Notes: generated from the letters alone by a model not told the origin. A stretch of DNA of 26,142 nt from UBA917 sp964435085 (GCA_964435085.1 CAYSXQ010000014.1:1-26142); one strand, 5' to 3'; shown: positions 12,897 to 21,154, counted from the first letter of the stretch. Program-made: numbers and translations.

Positions 12897-13962
12897 TAGT
12901 GGCGCTGGTGGTCGTGATTTTTTTGCTTTATTGCTTAAATATTGGTCGCGCTCAGATGCTAGTTTGAGTATATGGTCAGCTAATGCTCAGTTATCAAATT
13001 TGGCTCGTGAACAAAATTGGCAATTTAAACTTTGTCGGAAAATAACTGGTCAAAATTTAGCCTTTGCTCAAGTTATGAGCTTGTTCTGGCTTAAACTGAA
13101 GCTTTTGAAAGACGGTGGACTTCGTCGCTATGACGCTATTTTGTTGTATAATTGGCCAGAAAAGGCCTATTTATCGCCTTTGATTAAGAGATTAGGGATA
13201 CGTTTGATTTGGCTAGAGGATGGGGCTAGTGATTATTTGCGAATAGCACCGAAGGTTAAGGCAAAATTGCTTAATAATTCAGCTGATGCTAAGGTCTTGG
13301 TAATCAATCAGCAATTAGTTGAAGACTTGACAGACCTTGGTTATTATGGAGATAATTTACGCTTAATACCTGATTGTGCTTTGCCGGTGGCTATACCGAG
13401 TGATTTGGCTCAGAATTTAGCTCGTCACTTTAAATTGCGTAAGGACTATTTTACAATTGGAGCAAAATTGGATTGGCAAGATACTAAGATGGCGGAGAAT
13501 TTGATTAAGTCTTTGCAACTGTGTCTAGACGTGTCGCCGCATTTTCAATTAGTTTTGATTGGTGGTGGTCCGGCGCTTGAGCAAGTGAAATGGTTAGTGA
13601 AACGTTGGCACTTAGAAACTCAGGTGTGGCTAGTTGGTGAACGACCACAAAGTGAGCGTTGGCTAGAAGGTTTTGCAGCTTTTGTGATTGCTGGGGCGAG
13701 ACCTGATTGGGATGATTTGAGTTTGGCTGTGACAGCTATTGCGAAAAACATTATGGTCATTGGTCGACACAATACTATTTTGGATCAATTGCTTGATCAG
13801 GAATTGGGACGCTTGGTGGTTATGGAAGATAATCAAGTGCTTGCTCAGACTTGGTTGACCTTGTATCACGAAGAAGCAAAGATTGATGATCGGATAAATA
13901 ATTTTAATAAGAACTTGGTTGGTTTTGAGGCTCTGGCTGATAAATTACTAGCTATCATATAA
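12871..13962 (+). CDS. Glycosyltransferase-like protein (GT-B fold likely)
   Basis: 363 residues. The N-terminal half has Rossmann-like strands (KRILVIDSGAGG, YDAILLYNWPEKAYLSPLIKRLGIRLIWLEDGAS). The second half looks like the nucleotide-sugar half of a GT-B enzyme: FTIGAKLDWQDTK, FQLVLIGGGPALEQVKWLVKRW, TQVWLVGERPQ, and a weak form of the E-x7-E region around ARPDWDDLSLAVTAIA. The usual PSxxEG(F/L) motif is replaced by ARPDWDD, so it is a divergent member. It overlaps the flippase gene by 26 bases, which suggests translational coupling and a shared surface-glycan pathway. Function beyond glycosyl transfer is unknown. Confidence 0.72.
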   Translation: MSKRILVIDSGAGGRDFFALLLKYWSRSDASLSIWSANAQLSNLAREQNWQFKLCRKITGQNLAFAQVMSLFWLKLKLLKDGGLRRYDAILLYNWPEKAYLSPLIKRLGIRLIWLEDGASDYLRIAPKVKAKLLNNSADAKVLVINQQLVEDLTDLGYYGDNLRLIPDCALPVAIPSDLAQNLARHFKLRKDYFTIGAKLDWQDTKMAENLIKSLQLCLDVSPHFQLVLIGGGPALEQVKWLVKRWHLETQVWLVGERPQSERWLEGFAAFVIAGARPDWDDLSLAVTAIAKNIMVIGRHNTILDQLLDQELGRLVVMEDNQVLAQTWLTLYHEEAKIDDRINNFNKNLVGFEALADKLLAII

Positions 13963-13963
13963 T

Positions 13964-14893
13964 ATGTATAAAATAAAACAGGAAGACGCCGGTAAGAGAC
14001 TTGATGTCTTTTTGGCGCCACTCGAGACTAAATTTTCTCGTAGCCAATTGCAAAAACTAATTGAAAAAGAAGTGATTGTGGTTAATGGTGTTGCCAAAAC
14101 CAGTCATTATAAATTGAAGCTCGATGATGAAGTAGAGATTTTGAAGAAGGGTCTAAAAGTCGAAACTCAAAAGGTGAAAGTGGAGAAGAAGAATCTGCCG
14201 AATATTCAGGTGATTTTTGAATGTGCTGATTATATTGTGGTGAATAAGCCGGCTGGACTGATGGTGCATGGTACCGCGACTTCGACAGCTATTACTTTGG
14301 TGGATTGGTTAGTGAAAAATTATCCGAAGGTCAAGAAGGTTGGTGAAGATAAGTTGCGACCTGGTATTGTTCATCGTCTAGATAAATCTGTCAGCGGACT
14401 AATGGTCATTGCTCTCAATAACAAAGCCTTTGAAGATCTTAAGAAACAATTTCAGGCGCGTACGATTGATAAGAAATATATTGGTCTAGTCTATGGTCAA
14501 GTGTCGAAGGACGCTGGTGTGATTAATTTTAATTTAGAACGTTCGAGCTCTGGTCACAAGATGGCAGCTAAGCCTACTAGCCAAGGTGGTAAGGAGGCGA
14601 TTACGGAGTTTGTGGTTTTGGAACGTTATATTAATTTTACATTGCTGGAATTAACTATTAAGACAGGGCGCACTCATCAGATCCGCGCGCACCTCTCCGC
14701 CTTTAATCATCAGCTCGTTGGTGATGATTGGTATGGTACAGTGATGACGAAGACGAAGAATAAGAAATTTAATTTGGGGAGAGTTTTCCTGGCTTCAGTG
14801 CTCCTCGCCTTTGATAATTTGGAGGGGGAGAGGGTGAAGTATGAATTGGGGTTGCCGGCGGAACTGAAGAAGGTTCTTGAGAGTGTGAAATAA
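13964..14893 (+). CDS. RluA-family RNA pseudouridine synthase
   Basis: 309 residues: an N-terminal S4 RNA-binding domain (residues about 1-65, with KRLDVFLAP and SRSQLQKLIEK...VNG) and an RluA catalytic domain. The core motif RPGIVHRLDKSVSGLMV has the catalytic D140; YIGLVYGQV, the KTGRTHQIRAHL block and a C-terminal LLAFDNL strand complete it. The domain plan fits RluD/RluC-type enzymes that modify 23S rRNA; the exact site cannot be fixed from sequence alone. It starts one base after the glycosyltransferase stop without a Shine-Dalgarno and is followed eight bases later by the CMP-kinase-like gene. Confidence 0.92.
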   Translation: MYKIKQEDAGKRLDVFLAPLETKFSRSQLQKLIEKEVIVVNGVAKTSHYKLKLDDEVEILKKGLKVETQKVKVEKKNLPNIQVIFECADYIVVNKPAGLMVHGTATSTAITLVDWLVKNYPKVKKVGEDKLRPGIVHRLDKSVSGLMVIALNNKAFEDLKKQFQARTIDKKYIGLVYGQVSKDAGVINFNLERSSSGHKMAAKPTSQGGKEAITEFVVLERYINFTLLELTIKTGRTHQIRAHLSAFNHQLVGDDWYGTVMTKTKNKKFNLGRVFLASVLLAFDNLEGERVKYELGLPAELKKVLESVK

Positions 14894-14901
14894 AATAAAT
14901 T

Positions 14902-15480
14902 ATGATTATTACTATCAGTGGAAAAAGTGGTGCGGGCAAGAGTACGGCTGTGAAGGCTTTGGCTAAGAAGTTGCATTGGCCTCGCTATGGAATTGGTGAT
15001 ATGAGGAGGTTAGCAGCCGAAGAAAAAGGCATGACTTTGGAGAAGTTTAATGCGATGGGTGAGGATGATCCGCGGACGGATAAGATTGTAGATGATTATC
15101 AGAAGAAGCTGGGTGAGACGGAAGATAATATTATTGTTGATGGACGTTTGTCGTGGTATTTTATTCCGAAGTCTTTTAAGATTTTTTTGACTGTGAGTTC
15201 TGAGGAAGGAGCGCGCCGGGTTTATGAGGCGTGTCTACATGGACAGCGGGCGAGTGAGTCCGATGAATTTTCTAGTGAGCAGTTTGTCTTGGAGTCTAAT
15301 CAGAGAAGGATGGAAAGTGATCAGAAACGCTATCAGCAATATTATGGAGTTGATCCTTATTTGCCGGAGCATTATGATTTGGTCATTGATACTACTAATC
15401 TGTCGCCAGAGGAGACTTTTGCTAATTTGATTGAGGCGATTAGTGAGAGGTTGGAGGTTGAAACTCGTTTGGAAGTTTAG
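14902..15480 (+). CDS. Cytidylate kinase-like P-loop kinase
   Basis: 192 residues with a P-loop G7-KSGA-G12-K13-S14 right at the N-terminus, the (V)DGRLSWYFIP strand typical of the acceptor site, a basic lid region (YEACLHGQRASESDEFS and RRMESDQKRYQQYYGVDPY), and a C-terminal YDLVIDTTNLSPEET. This order resembles the short, archaeal-type cytidylate kinases and related AAA_33/CMP kinase-like proteins that transfer phosphate from ATP to (d)CMP. Substrate is not certain. It is the last gene of the run beginning at 11448, closed by the terminator at 15507. Confidence 0.8.
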   Translation: MIITISGKSGAGKSTAVKALAKKLHWPRYGIGDMRRLAAEEKGMTLEKFNAMGEDDPRTDKIVDDYQKKLGETEDNIIVDGRLSWYFIPKSFKIFLTVSSEEGARRVYEACLHGQRASESDEFSSEQFVLESNQRRMESDQKRYQQYYGVDPYLPEHYDLVIDTTNLSPEETFANLIEAISERLEVETRLEV

Positions 15481-15506
15481 AAGAGTACCCCTCCGCCCTC
15501 CGGGCA

Positions 15507-15534
15507 CCTCCCCTTGCTAAGGGGAGGATTTTTT
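15507..15534 (+). terminator. Rho-independent terminator after the CMP-kinase-like gene
   Basis: CCTCCCCTT (15507-15515) pairs AAGGGGAGG (15519-15527) around a 3-base loop, followed by ATTTTTT. Confidence 0.92.
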
Positions 15535-15596
15535 ATTATTTGCTCAAAAAATCTATCTTTGATAGAATTAAGCCAATAATTATTAATCTCTTTTTT

Positions 15597-16607
15597 ATGG
15601 TAAAAGTTGCAATCAATGGCTTTGGCCGTATTGGTCGGGCTAGTTTTAAGGCTTTACTTGCTAGGCCTGGTGTGGAAGTAGTGGCTATTAATGATCTGAC
15701 TGACACTGCTACTTTGGCTCATTTATTAAAATATGACAGCGTCTATGGTCGCTATGGCAAGAAAGTCGTGGGTGCTAAAGACGCTTTGATGGTTGATGGC
15801 AAGAAGTATCCGGTCTTTGCACAGAAGGATCCTAGTGCTTTGCCTTGGAAGGATTTGAAAGTTGATATCGTGATTGAGTGTACTGGTATCTTCCTTGATG
15901 AAGCTGGGGCTGGTTTGCACTTGAAGGCGGGGGCTAAGAAAGTAGTATTATCGGCACCTGGTAAGACGGAGGCGATTAAGACTTTTGTACTCGGAGTGAA
16001 TGCTGATAAGCTTAAGAAGACTGATAAAATTATTTCGATGGCGTCGTGTACGACTAATTGTCTTGCGCCGGTGACAGATATTTTGACTGCGAAGTTTGGT
16101 ATTAAGAAAGCTTTGATGTCGACGATTCATGCTTATACGGCTGATCAGACTTTGGTGGATGGTCCGCATCGTGATTTGCGTCGTGCTCGTGCTGCTGCTT
16201 TGAATATTATTCCTACTACGACTGGTGCGGCGAAGGCTGTGACCTCGACGATTCCAGCACTCAAGGATAAATTTGATGGTATGTCGATGCGTGTGCCTGT
16301 TCCTGTTGGGTCGCTATGTGATGCGACTTATGTGCTAAGCACGAAGACGACTGCTGAAGCAGTGAATGCGGCGATTGTAGCAGCTAGCAAATTGCCTAAG
16401 TATAAGGGTTTGGTGGTCGCGACTGATGAACCAATTGTGTCTTCGGATATTGTGGGCGACACGGCGAGTGCGATTGTGGATTTGGCTTGCACGAAGGTGA
16501 TTGACGGTGATTTGCTCAAGGTTATTTCTTGGTACGATAATGAGACTGGTTATTCTAATCGACTAGCTGATCTGTGTGTGATGATTGGGAAGAAGAGACT
16601 GCTTTAA
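15597..16607 (+). CDS. gap: Glyceraldehyde-3-phosphate dehydrogenase, type I
   Basis: 336 residues, normal length. It oxidises glyceraldehyde-3-phosphate with phosphate and a dinucleotide to 1,3-bisphosphoglycerate. The Rossmann start MVKVAINGFGRIGR, the NDLTD segment, the active site SMASCTTNCLAP with C151, the TIHAYTADQTLVDGPHRDLRRARAAALNIIPTTTGAAKAV block with catalytic His, and WYDNETGYSNRLADL near the end are all present. The open frame extends to 15540, but that adds 19 residues before the canonical MVKVAINGFG, so I chose 15597. A weak TTGATA (15559-15564) with TATTAA (15581-15586) lies close upstream and would give a nearly leaderless message. Confidence 0.97.
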   Translation: MVKVAINGFGRIGRASFKALLARPGVEVVAINDLTDTATLAHLLKYDSVYGRYGKKVVGAKDALMVDGKKYPVFAQKDPSALPWKDLKVDIVIECTGIFLDEAGAGLHLKAGAKKVVLSAPGKTEAIKTFVLGVNADKLKKTDKIISMASCTTNCLAPVTDILTAKFGIKKALMSTIHAYTADQTLVDGPHRDLRRARAAALNIIPTTTGAAKAVTSTIPALKDKFDGMSMRVPVPVGSLCDATYVLSTKTTAEAVNAAIVAASKLPKYKGLVVATDEPIVSSDIVGDTASAIVDLACTKVIDGDLLKVISWYDNETGYSNRLADLCVMIGKKRLL

Positions 16608-16638
16608 ATATAATAAATATAGAAAAATAGAAATATAT

Positions 16639-16745
16639 GCGCCCTAGGCGCACCAGCCTCGGGCTGGTAAAGTTTGATTGTTAGGATGTAGTGCTTGTGG
16701 TATGGGATTGCCACGTCGGCTAGACGCCTCCTCGCAATGACAAAG
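16639..16745. repeat. Intergenic hairpin element ending in AATGACAAAG
   Basis: Two perfect hairpins stand side by side: GCGCC/GGCGC (16639-16651) and ACCAGCC/GGCTGGT (16652-16668). A GGGATTGCC...CTCGCAATGAC palindromic segment follows (about 16704-16741; ATTGC and GCAAT pair). There is no T-tract, so these are not simple terminators. The element ends seven bases before the next start codon and shares its tail with 18073-18082 and 19653-19662. Confidence 0.6.
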
Positions 16746-16752
16746 TAGATTT

Positions 16753-16956
16753 ATGAGAGACAATAAATTATATTTGTACGTAGCGGGTATGGCGACTGGC
16801 GTCATCATGGCGGTTTTTTCGCTGTTTATTGCTAGTCAGGTTATTACTTATATCAGTGAAGGCGGTTCGCTTTTGCCGCTGATCTTGATTGCGATCTTTT
16901 TGGGCTTGGGTATGGGTGGTGTGATTTCTTTCTTTGTAAATAAACTATCTAAATAA
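16753..16956 (+). CDS. Small two-helix membrane protein, unknown function
   Basis: 67 residues with two hydrophobic helices (about 8-33 and 39-62) joined by a short EGGS turn, and a basic C-terminal NKLSK. I do not recognise a family. The stop codon TAA ends at 16956 and prfB's ATG begins at 16957, so the two genes abut without a gap and are probably translated in a coupled manner. No other genes share the unit upstream; gap ends 145 bases earlier and a repeat element lies between. Confidence 0.65.
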   Translation: MRDNKLYLYVAGMATGVIMAVFSLFIASQVITYISEGGSLLPLILIAIFLGLGMGGVISFFVNKLSK

Positions 16957-18049
16957 ATGAACGAGTTGCTAAATAACATTAAAGAGTTGCGTTTGCGCGC
17001 CGAGAGCATTTGGAGGTTACTTTGACCTAGATCAGCGCCTCGAAGAGATTAAAGTTTTGGAGCTTGCCACTAGTCAGGCTGATTTTTGGTTGGATCAAAA
17101 GAAGGCGGTGGAGACTGGGAAGAGGCTTGAGGCTTTGAAGCAGGAGACGGGTGTGTGGCAAGCATTGCTTGCTGAGCTTAATGATGCAGAGGAGCTTGCT
17201 GGGCTAGAGGGTGTTGATGAGGAGATGATTGCTAATCTCAGTGAGCAGATTAGGCGACTGGAAGCCAGACTTAATGGTCTGGAGTTTTATGTGTTATTTA
17301 ATGGTCACTATGATCGAGCTAATGCTATTGTCTCGATTCATGCGGGGACTGGTGGCGTAGAAGCGCAAGACTGGGCGGAGATGCTATCTAGGATGTATCT
17401 GCGCTTTGCGGAGGCTCAGGGCTGGCAAACGGAGATCTTGGATCGGCAAATGGGTAATGAAGCAGGGATTAAGAAAGTGATGATCTCAGTGAAGGGCGCT
17501 TGGGCTTATGGTCATCTGCGTAGTGAGTCGGGCGTGCATCGTCTTGTCAGGATCTCGCCTTTTGATGCTGAACAGCTCAGACAGACTTCTTTTGCTTTGG
17601 TGGAGATTTTGCCAGACTTGCCAGATGGCGAGGCTCTCGTAATTGCTGAGTCTGATTTGGAATGGGAATTTCATCGTGCCGGTGGTCCTGGTGGTCAGAA
17701 TGTTAACAAGGTGTCATCGGCGGCGCGGCTCAAACACATTCCTTCGGGGATCGTTGTGGAGTGTCGCAGTGAACGCTCGCAACATCAGAATCGTGAAATG
17801 GCTTTGTCTATCTTGCGTGCTAAATTAATTGAACGACAGGAGGCGGAGAAACTGGATGATATTAGTAAGATCAAGGGGAAGACGGAGCGAGCCGAATGGG
17901 GGAAGCAGATTCGCTCTTATGTCTTGCAGCCATATCAAATGGTCAAGGATCATCGGACTGGGCATACTGAGACGGATACGGGTGGGATTTTGGATGGGAA
18001 GATTATGGGGTTTGTGGAGGCGTTTTTGCGTTCTGGTCGAAGTGACTAA
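16957..18049 (+). CDS. prfB: Peptide chain release factor 2 (programmed +1 frameshift)
   Basis: RF2 releases nascent chains at UGA and UAA. Codons 1-22 (ATG 16957 to CTT 17020-17022) end in an in-frame TGA at 17023-17025. Skipping T17023 continues as GAC CTA GAT into the long frame, giving about 363 residues, against 365 in E. coli. The stop-recognition tripeptide SPF lies in RISPFDAEQ. The catalytic GGQ is in HRAGGPGGQNVNKVSSA. The N-terminal coiled coil runs through DLDQRLEEIKVLELA. A caller without the frameshift would start at an internal codon near 17057 and lose the N-terminus. The gene abuts the small membrane protein upstream. Confidence 0.96.
17012..17026 (+). promoter_or_regulatory. 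prfB +1 frameshift signal
   Basis: A GGAGG (17012-17016) Shine-Dalgarno-like sequence is followed by exactly three bases (TTA) and the slip site CTT TGA C. This is the known prfB autoregulatory layout: low RF2 leaves the UGA unread and favours the shift, restoring RF2 synthesis. Confidence 0.95.
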
Positions 18050-18072
18050 TTAGAAAATAATGTTATTGCGGT

Positions 18073-18082
18073 AATGACAAAG
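18073..18082 (+). repeat. AATGACAAAG tail of a degenerate intergenic element
   Basis: The short spacer before comEC (ATTGCGG then AATGACAAAG) has the same 10-base tail as 16736-16745, placed two bases before the ATG. Confidence 0.5.
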
Positions 18083-18084
18083 TG

Positions 18085-19575
18085 ATGAAGATCTTTTTGA
18101 CAAATTTAAGTCTAGCGAAAATTTTGCGCTTTAGCTCTTTAGCTTTTCTGACTGGTGTTGCTTTGGCTAGTTTCTTACCGGTTCTGTTTTTTAAACTGTT
18201 GTGGATTTGGTCTGTGGTTTTGTCTTTGCTGCTGATTGCTTTGTTTTTAATTCCTCGGAAATATTTTATGTGGACCTTGATGGGTCTCTTTTTTATTGTG
18301 GGGATTTGGCGTTTTGGTTTTAGTTATAATAGCAGTCAGGCTTTGGTTGACTTGGCTAATGGAAATTATAAAGGTCGGGCGGAGATTGTGGAGGAGCCGC
18401 GCTGGGTGGCTGCTGGACAAGGACTGATTGTGCGACTGCTGGATGATGGGCGGGCGCCACTCGTCAGCGTGCAGACTTCTTATCAGCAGACTTATCAAGT
18501 TGGACAAATTATTTGGTTGTCTTGTAAGTTACGCAAGTCGGAAGCTAGTTTGACTTATTTGCGAGCCCGGAATTTGGCGAGTGCTTGTTATCAAGCGGAT
18601 GTGGCGTTGCTTGCGAACAAACAGAGTACTTTGGGTAAATTGAGGAAGCATCTAGGTGCTAGTATTGGAGTGTCTTTGATTGAGCCGGCTGCTGGTCTTG
18701 CTAACGCTATGCTCTTTGGTCAGCGGCAGGATTTGTCGCCGTCATTAGTGCAAGCTTTTGCCAAGAGCGGTCTCGGGCACTTGATTGCAATTTCTGGGAT
18801 GAATATTAGTTTGGTGATTTGGCTGGTTATGATTTTGGCGCTGGCTTGTGGACTTAGACGGCAGCGGGCTTATTATTTTACAGTCGCACTGATTGCTTTG
18901 TTCGTGCTCTTGGTCGGAGCTTCGGCTTCGGTAGTGCGAGCGGCGCTGATGGGGATCTTGGTGATTTCGGCGGCTCAGGTCGGTCGACTAGCGAACTTTA
19001 ATCATATCTTGGTTATTAGTGCGGCCTTTATGGTCATGTATGATCCGACTTGGCTGGTGTTTGATTTGGGTTTTCAGTTATCGTTCTTAGCTATCTTGGG
19101 ACTGTGCTCATTTTATCCGGGGCTGGCTATTTTGTTTGATAGAGTTGTAGAAAAGTGTCCGGATTGGTCGAAGAAAGCTGTGGAAGTGGTGGGTTTGATT
19201 GCGATTGCAACTGTGTCGGCGCAGCTGCTGACTTTACCTTTGCTAGTATCTCGTTTTGCTTATTTGTCAGTGGTCAGTGTGCCGGCCAATGTCTTGGCGG
19301 TCTGGACGATGCCGATCTTTATGATTGCTGGGCTCGCGGCCACGGCTCTGACTTTGATCTTGCCGGTGGGCGGATTAATCTTTTGGTTGCCGGTGGGGAT
19401 TTTACTTAATTATTTAATTCGGCTTGCTTATTATTTTTCTGAGCTGTCTTGGGCAACTTGGGAAATTGACGATGCTTGGATTTGGGTAATTTTCTTGATT
19501 TATATTCCAGAGTGGTTCCTGTTTAGGTATTTGGCAAAAATAGTGAAAAACAGTGACAAAAATGCTGGTTTATGA
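18085..19575 (+). CDS. comEC: ComEC/Rec2-family DNA-uptake channel, without metallo-beta-lactamase domain
   Basis: Membrane channel family that passes one DNA strand into the cell during natural transformation. It has several N-terminal hydrophobic helices, then an OB-like soluble stretch (GNYKGRAEIVEEPRW...VGQIIWLSCKL) as in DUF4131. The competence domain holds the hallmark SGLGHLIAISGMNISLVIW, SASVVRAALMGILVISA, and FQLSFLAILGLCSFY, followed by further helices to the end. At 496 residues it lacks the C-terminal metallo-beta-lactamase domain of full ComEC (about 750), a reduced form. GTG at 18082 is in frame just ahead; I prefer ATG 18085. The stop is TGA. Confidence 0.9.
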   Translation: MKIFLTNLSLAKILRFSSLAFLTGVALASFLPVLFFKLLWIWSVVLSLLLIALFLIPRKYFMWTLMGLFFIVGIWRFGFSYNSSQALVDLANGNYKGRAEIVEEPRWVAAGQGLIVRLLDDGRAPLVSVQTSYQQTYQVGQIIWLSCKLRKSEASLTYLRARNLASACYQADVALLANKQSTLGKLRKHLGASIGVSLIEPAAGLANAMLFGQRQDLSPSLVQAFAKSGLGHLIAISGMNISLVIWLVMILALACGLRRQRAYYFTVALIALFVLLVGASASVVRAALMGILVISAAQVGRLANFNHILVISAAFMVMYDPTWLVFDLGFQLSFLAILGLCSFYPGLAILFDRVVEKCPDWSKKAVEVVGLIAIATVSAQLLTLPLLVSRFAYLSVVSVPANVLAVWTMPIFMIAGLAATALTLILPVGGLIFWLPVGILLNYLIRLAYYFSELSWATWEIDDAWIWVIFLIYIPEWFLFRYLAKIVKNSDKNAGL

Positions 19576-19611
19576 TAAGTTGTAATTAATTATCTATTCT
19601 AAATTATAAAC

Positions 19612-19662
19612 GTTTCTGCTCGTTAACCATGGACTGCCTGGTCGCGGCCTGGAATGACAAGG
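19612..19662. repeat. Intergenic element ending in AATGACAAGG
   Basis: The spacer between comEC and hisS carries GACTGCC/TGGTCGCGGCC-type GC-rich sequence followed by AATGACAAGG (19653-19662), ending seven bases before the hisS ATG. Its AAGGA may double as a Shine-Dalgarno. Confidence 0.5.
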
Positions 19663-19669
19663 AAAATCT

Positions 19670-20950
19670 ATGACTCTATCTAATCAACCACCCAAAGGTA
19701 CTGCTGACTGGTTCCCGGAGGAATTCCAAATTCGTAAATATATTTTTGATACTTGGCGTAGTGTTTGTGTTCGTTATGGTTACCGAGAATATTTGACGCC
19801 GCTGGTTGAGAGTGCGGATATTTATCGTGCCAAGTCTGGTGAAGATATTGGTGGTAAGGAATTAATGAGCTTCTTTGATCAAGCTGGTCGTGAATTGTCT
19901 ATTCGTCCGGAGATGACTCCGAGTGTGACGCGATTGGTTAGTCAGATTTATGATGCGCAGCCGAAGCCGATTAGATACTTTTCTATTGCTAACTTCATGC
20001 GTAATGAAAAGCCGCAGCGTGGTCGCAATCGCGAATTTTGGCAACTCAATGTCGATATCTTTGGTGCTAAGTCGCAAGCTTCTGAGCTCGAGATGTTACA
20101 GATGGCGCTAGATATTGTATTGGCTTTTAATCCACCACAGTATTCTTTTATTTTATGTCTTAATCACCGACAGCTCATCGAAGGTCTGATGGGTATTGTC
20201 AGTCCTGATCCGACTATGAAGCAGGGAATTGTGCGACTGATGGATAAATGGCAGAAGATGAGTTGGGTGGATTTTTCTTCGGCTCTTTCTGAGCTTGGAG
20301 TGGATGCTTCGGGTCTCGAGAAGATTCAGAATTTCTTGTCGGCATCTAGTATTAAGGAATTATTGCAGACGATGCCGGAGCTTGCTGATAATGAAGGGTT
20401 ACTGGAAATTCAGAGCGTGATGAGTGACTTAGAGGCTCTTGGTTATGGCGAATATTTAGAATTTAAACCAAGCATCATTCGTGGCTTTGATTATTATGAT
20501 GGTCTGGTCTTTGAGATGTTTGATAATCATCCGGATAATAAGCGCGCGATGTTTGGCGGTGGTCGTTATAATGGTCTCGCTGGTATCTTTGGTGCTAAGA
20601 GTTTTCCGGCGGTGGGCTTTGCGCCGGGGGATGAGACTACAAAGTTGTTTTTGCAGAGCTGGGGTTTGGTGGATAAGATCAAGGTGAGTGTTAAGTCTGA
20701 AGTTTATTATTTGCCATTGTTGGCTACGAGTTTGCGTATCAAGACAATCAAGCTAGCACAGAAGTTGAGAGCTGAAGGCAAGGTCGTGGAATTAGGTTTG
20801 GAAGAGCAGAAATTAAATAAGGCGCTGGAGTATGCGAATAAGTCAGGAGCGGCAAAGATGGTGGTGTTTGGTCAGTATGAGGAGTCGATGAAGATTTATA
20901 AGGTGAAGGATATGGAGAGTGGTGAAGAGAAGGAAATAAAATTTAAGTAG
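19670..20950 (+). CDS. hisS: Histidyl-tRNA synthetase
   Basis: 426 residues, normal length for HisRS, a class II enzyme that charges tRNA-His. Motif 1 region with GTADWFPEEF...YREYLTPLVE, the SIRPEMTPSVTRLV strand, motif 2 with MRNEKPQRGRNREFWQLNVDIFG, the histidine signatures RGFDYYDGLVFEMFD and FGGGRYNGLAGIFG, motif 3 VGFAPGDETTKLFL, and a C-terminal anticodon-binding domain (VYYLPLLATSLRIK...KMVVFGQYEE) are all visible. HisZ is unlikely because the substrate motifs and the C-terminal domain are intact and no histidine-synthesis genes are near. AAGGA before the ATG is one of the few Shine-Dalgarno-like sites here. A terminator follows at 20957. Confidence 0.96.
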   Translation: MTLSNQPPKGTADWFPEEFQIRKYIFDTWRSVCVRYGYREYLTPLVESADIYRAKSGEDIGGKELMSFFDQAGRELSIRPEMTPSVTRLVSQIYDAQPKPIRYFSIANFMRNEKPQRGRNREFWQLNVDIFGAKSQASELEMLQMALDIVLAFNPPQYSFILCLNHRQLIEGLMGIVSPDPTMKQGIVRLMDKWQKMSWVDFSSALSELGVDASGLEKIQNFLSASSIKELLQTMPELADNEGLLEIQSVMSDLEALGYGEYLEFKPSIIRGFDYYDGLVFEMFDNHPDNKRAMFGGGRYNGLAGIFGAKSFPAVGFAPGDETTKLFLQSWGLVDKIKVSVKSEVYYLPLLATSLRIKTIKLAQKLRAEGKVVELGLEEQKLNKALEYANKSGAAKMVVFGQYEESMKIYKVKDMESGEEKEIKFK

Positions 20951-20956
20951 TTGGTG

Positions 20957-20986
20957 AAAAGCGCTTTTTATTGAAGCGCTTTTTTT
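20957..20986 (+). terminator. Rho-independent terminator after hisS
   Basis: AAAAGCGCTT (20957-20966) pairs AAGCGCTTTT (20974-20983) around a 7-base loop, followed by further T residues. Confidence 0.92.
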
Positions 20987-21002
20987 GTTAAGAATTATTT
21001 TG

Positions 21003-21011
21003 TGATATAAT
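21003..21011 (+). promoter_or_regulatory. Extended -10 promoter before the micro-ORF and adhesin
   Basis: TGATATAAT holds a perfect TATAAT with the TGn extension. The -35 region is only T-rich. It would drive the 20-codon ORF at 21029 and probably the adhesin gene. Confidence 0.6.
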
Positions 21012-21028
21012 GTTCTTGGTATTTGATT

Positions 21029-21091
21029 ATGATAAAAATTGTTTTGGGAATATTTATTGTTAATCTGCTTGTCTGGCTTGCAAATAATTAA
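21029..21091 (+). CDS. Possible 20-residue hydrophobic micropeptide
   Basis: A 20-codon frame, ATG to TAA, encodes a single hydrophobic helix (MIKIVLGIFIVNLLVWLANN). It lies 18 bases after a perfect extended -10 and 63 bases before the adhesin start. It may be a real membrane micropeptide, a leader peptide or chance. There is no clear Shine-Dalgarno. Confidence 0.35.
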   Translation: MIKIVLGIFIVNLLVWLANN

Positions 21092-21154
21092 AATTATTTT
21101 TTTAATATTAATTAATTTGATAGGGCGCTTAGTCGCACTTTCACAAGGGGTCAT

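Noticed and set aside
15540..15596. N-terminal extension of GAPDH
   Set aside because: GAPDH starts with the VKVAINGFGRIGR strand; the extension adds unrelated residues next to the upstream terminator.
16639..16668. Paired GC-rich hairpins as the terminator of gap
   Set aside because: No T-tract follows either hairpin; they look like part of a repeat element.
17023..17025. In-frame TGA near the prfB start as a pseudogene-causing stop
   Set aside because: It is part of the standard GGAGG-N3-CTTTGAC frameshift signal; the downstream frame is intact.
19670..20950. HisZ, the ATP-PRT regulatory subunit, instead of HisRS
   Set aside because: The histidine motifs and the anticodon-binding domain are complete, and no histidine-biosynthesis genes are nearby.
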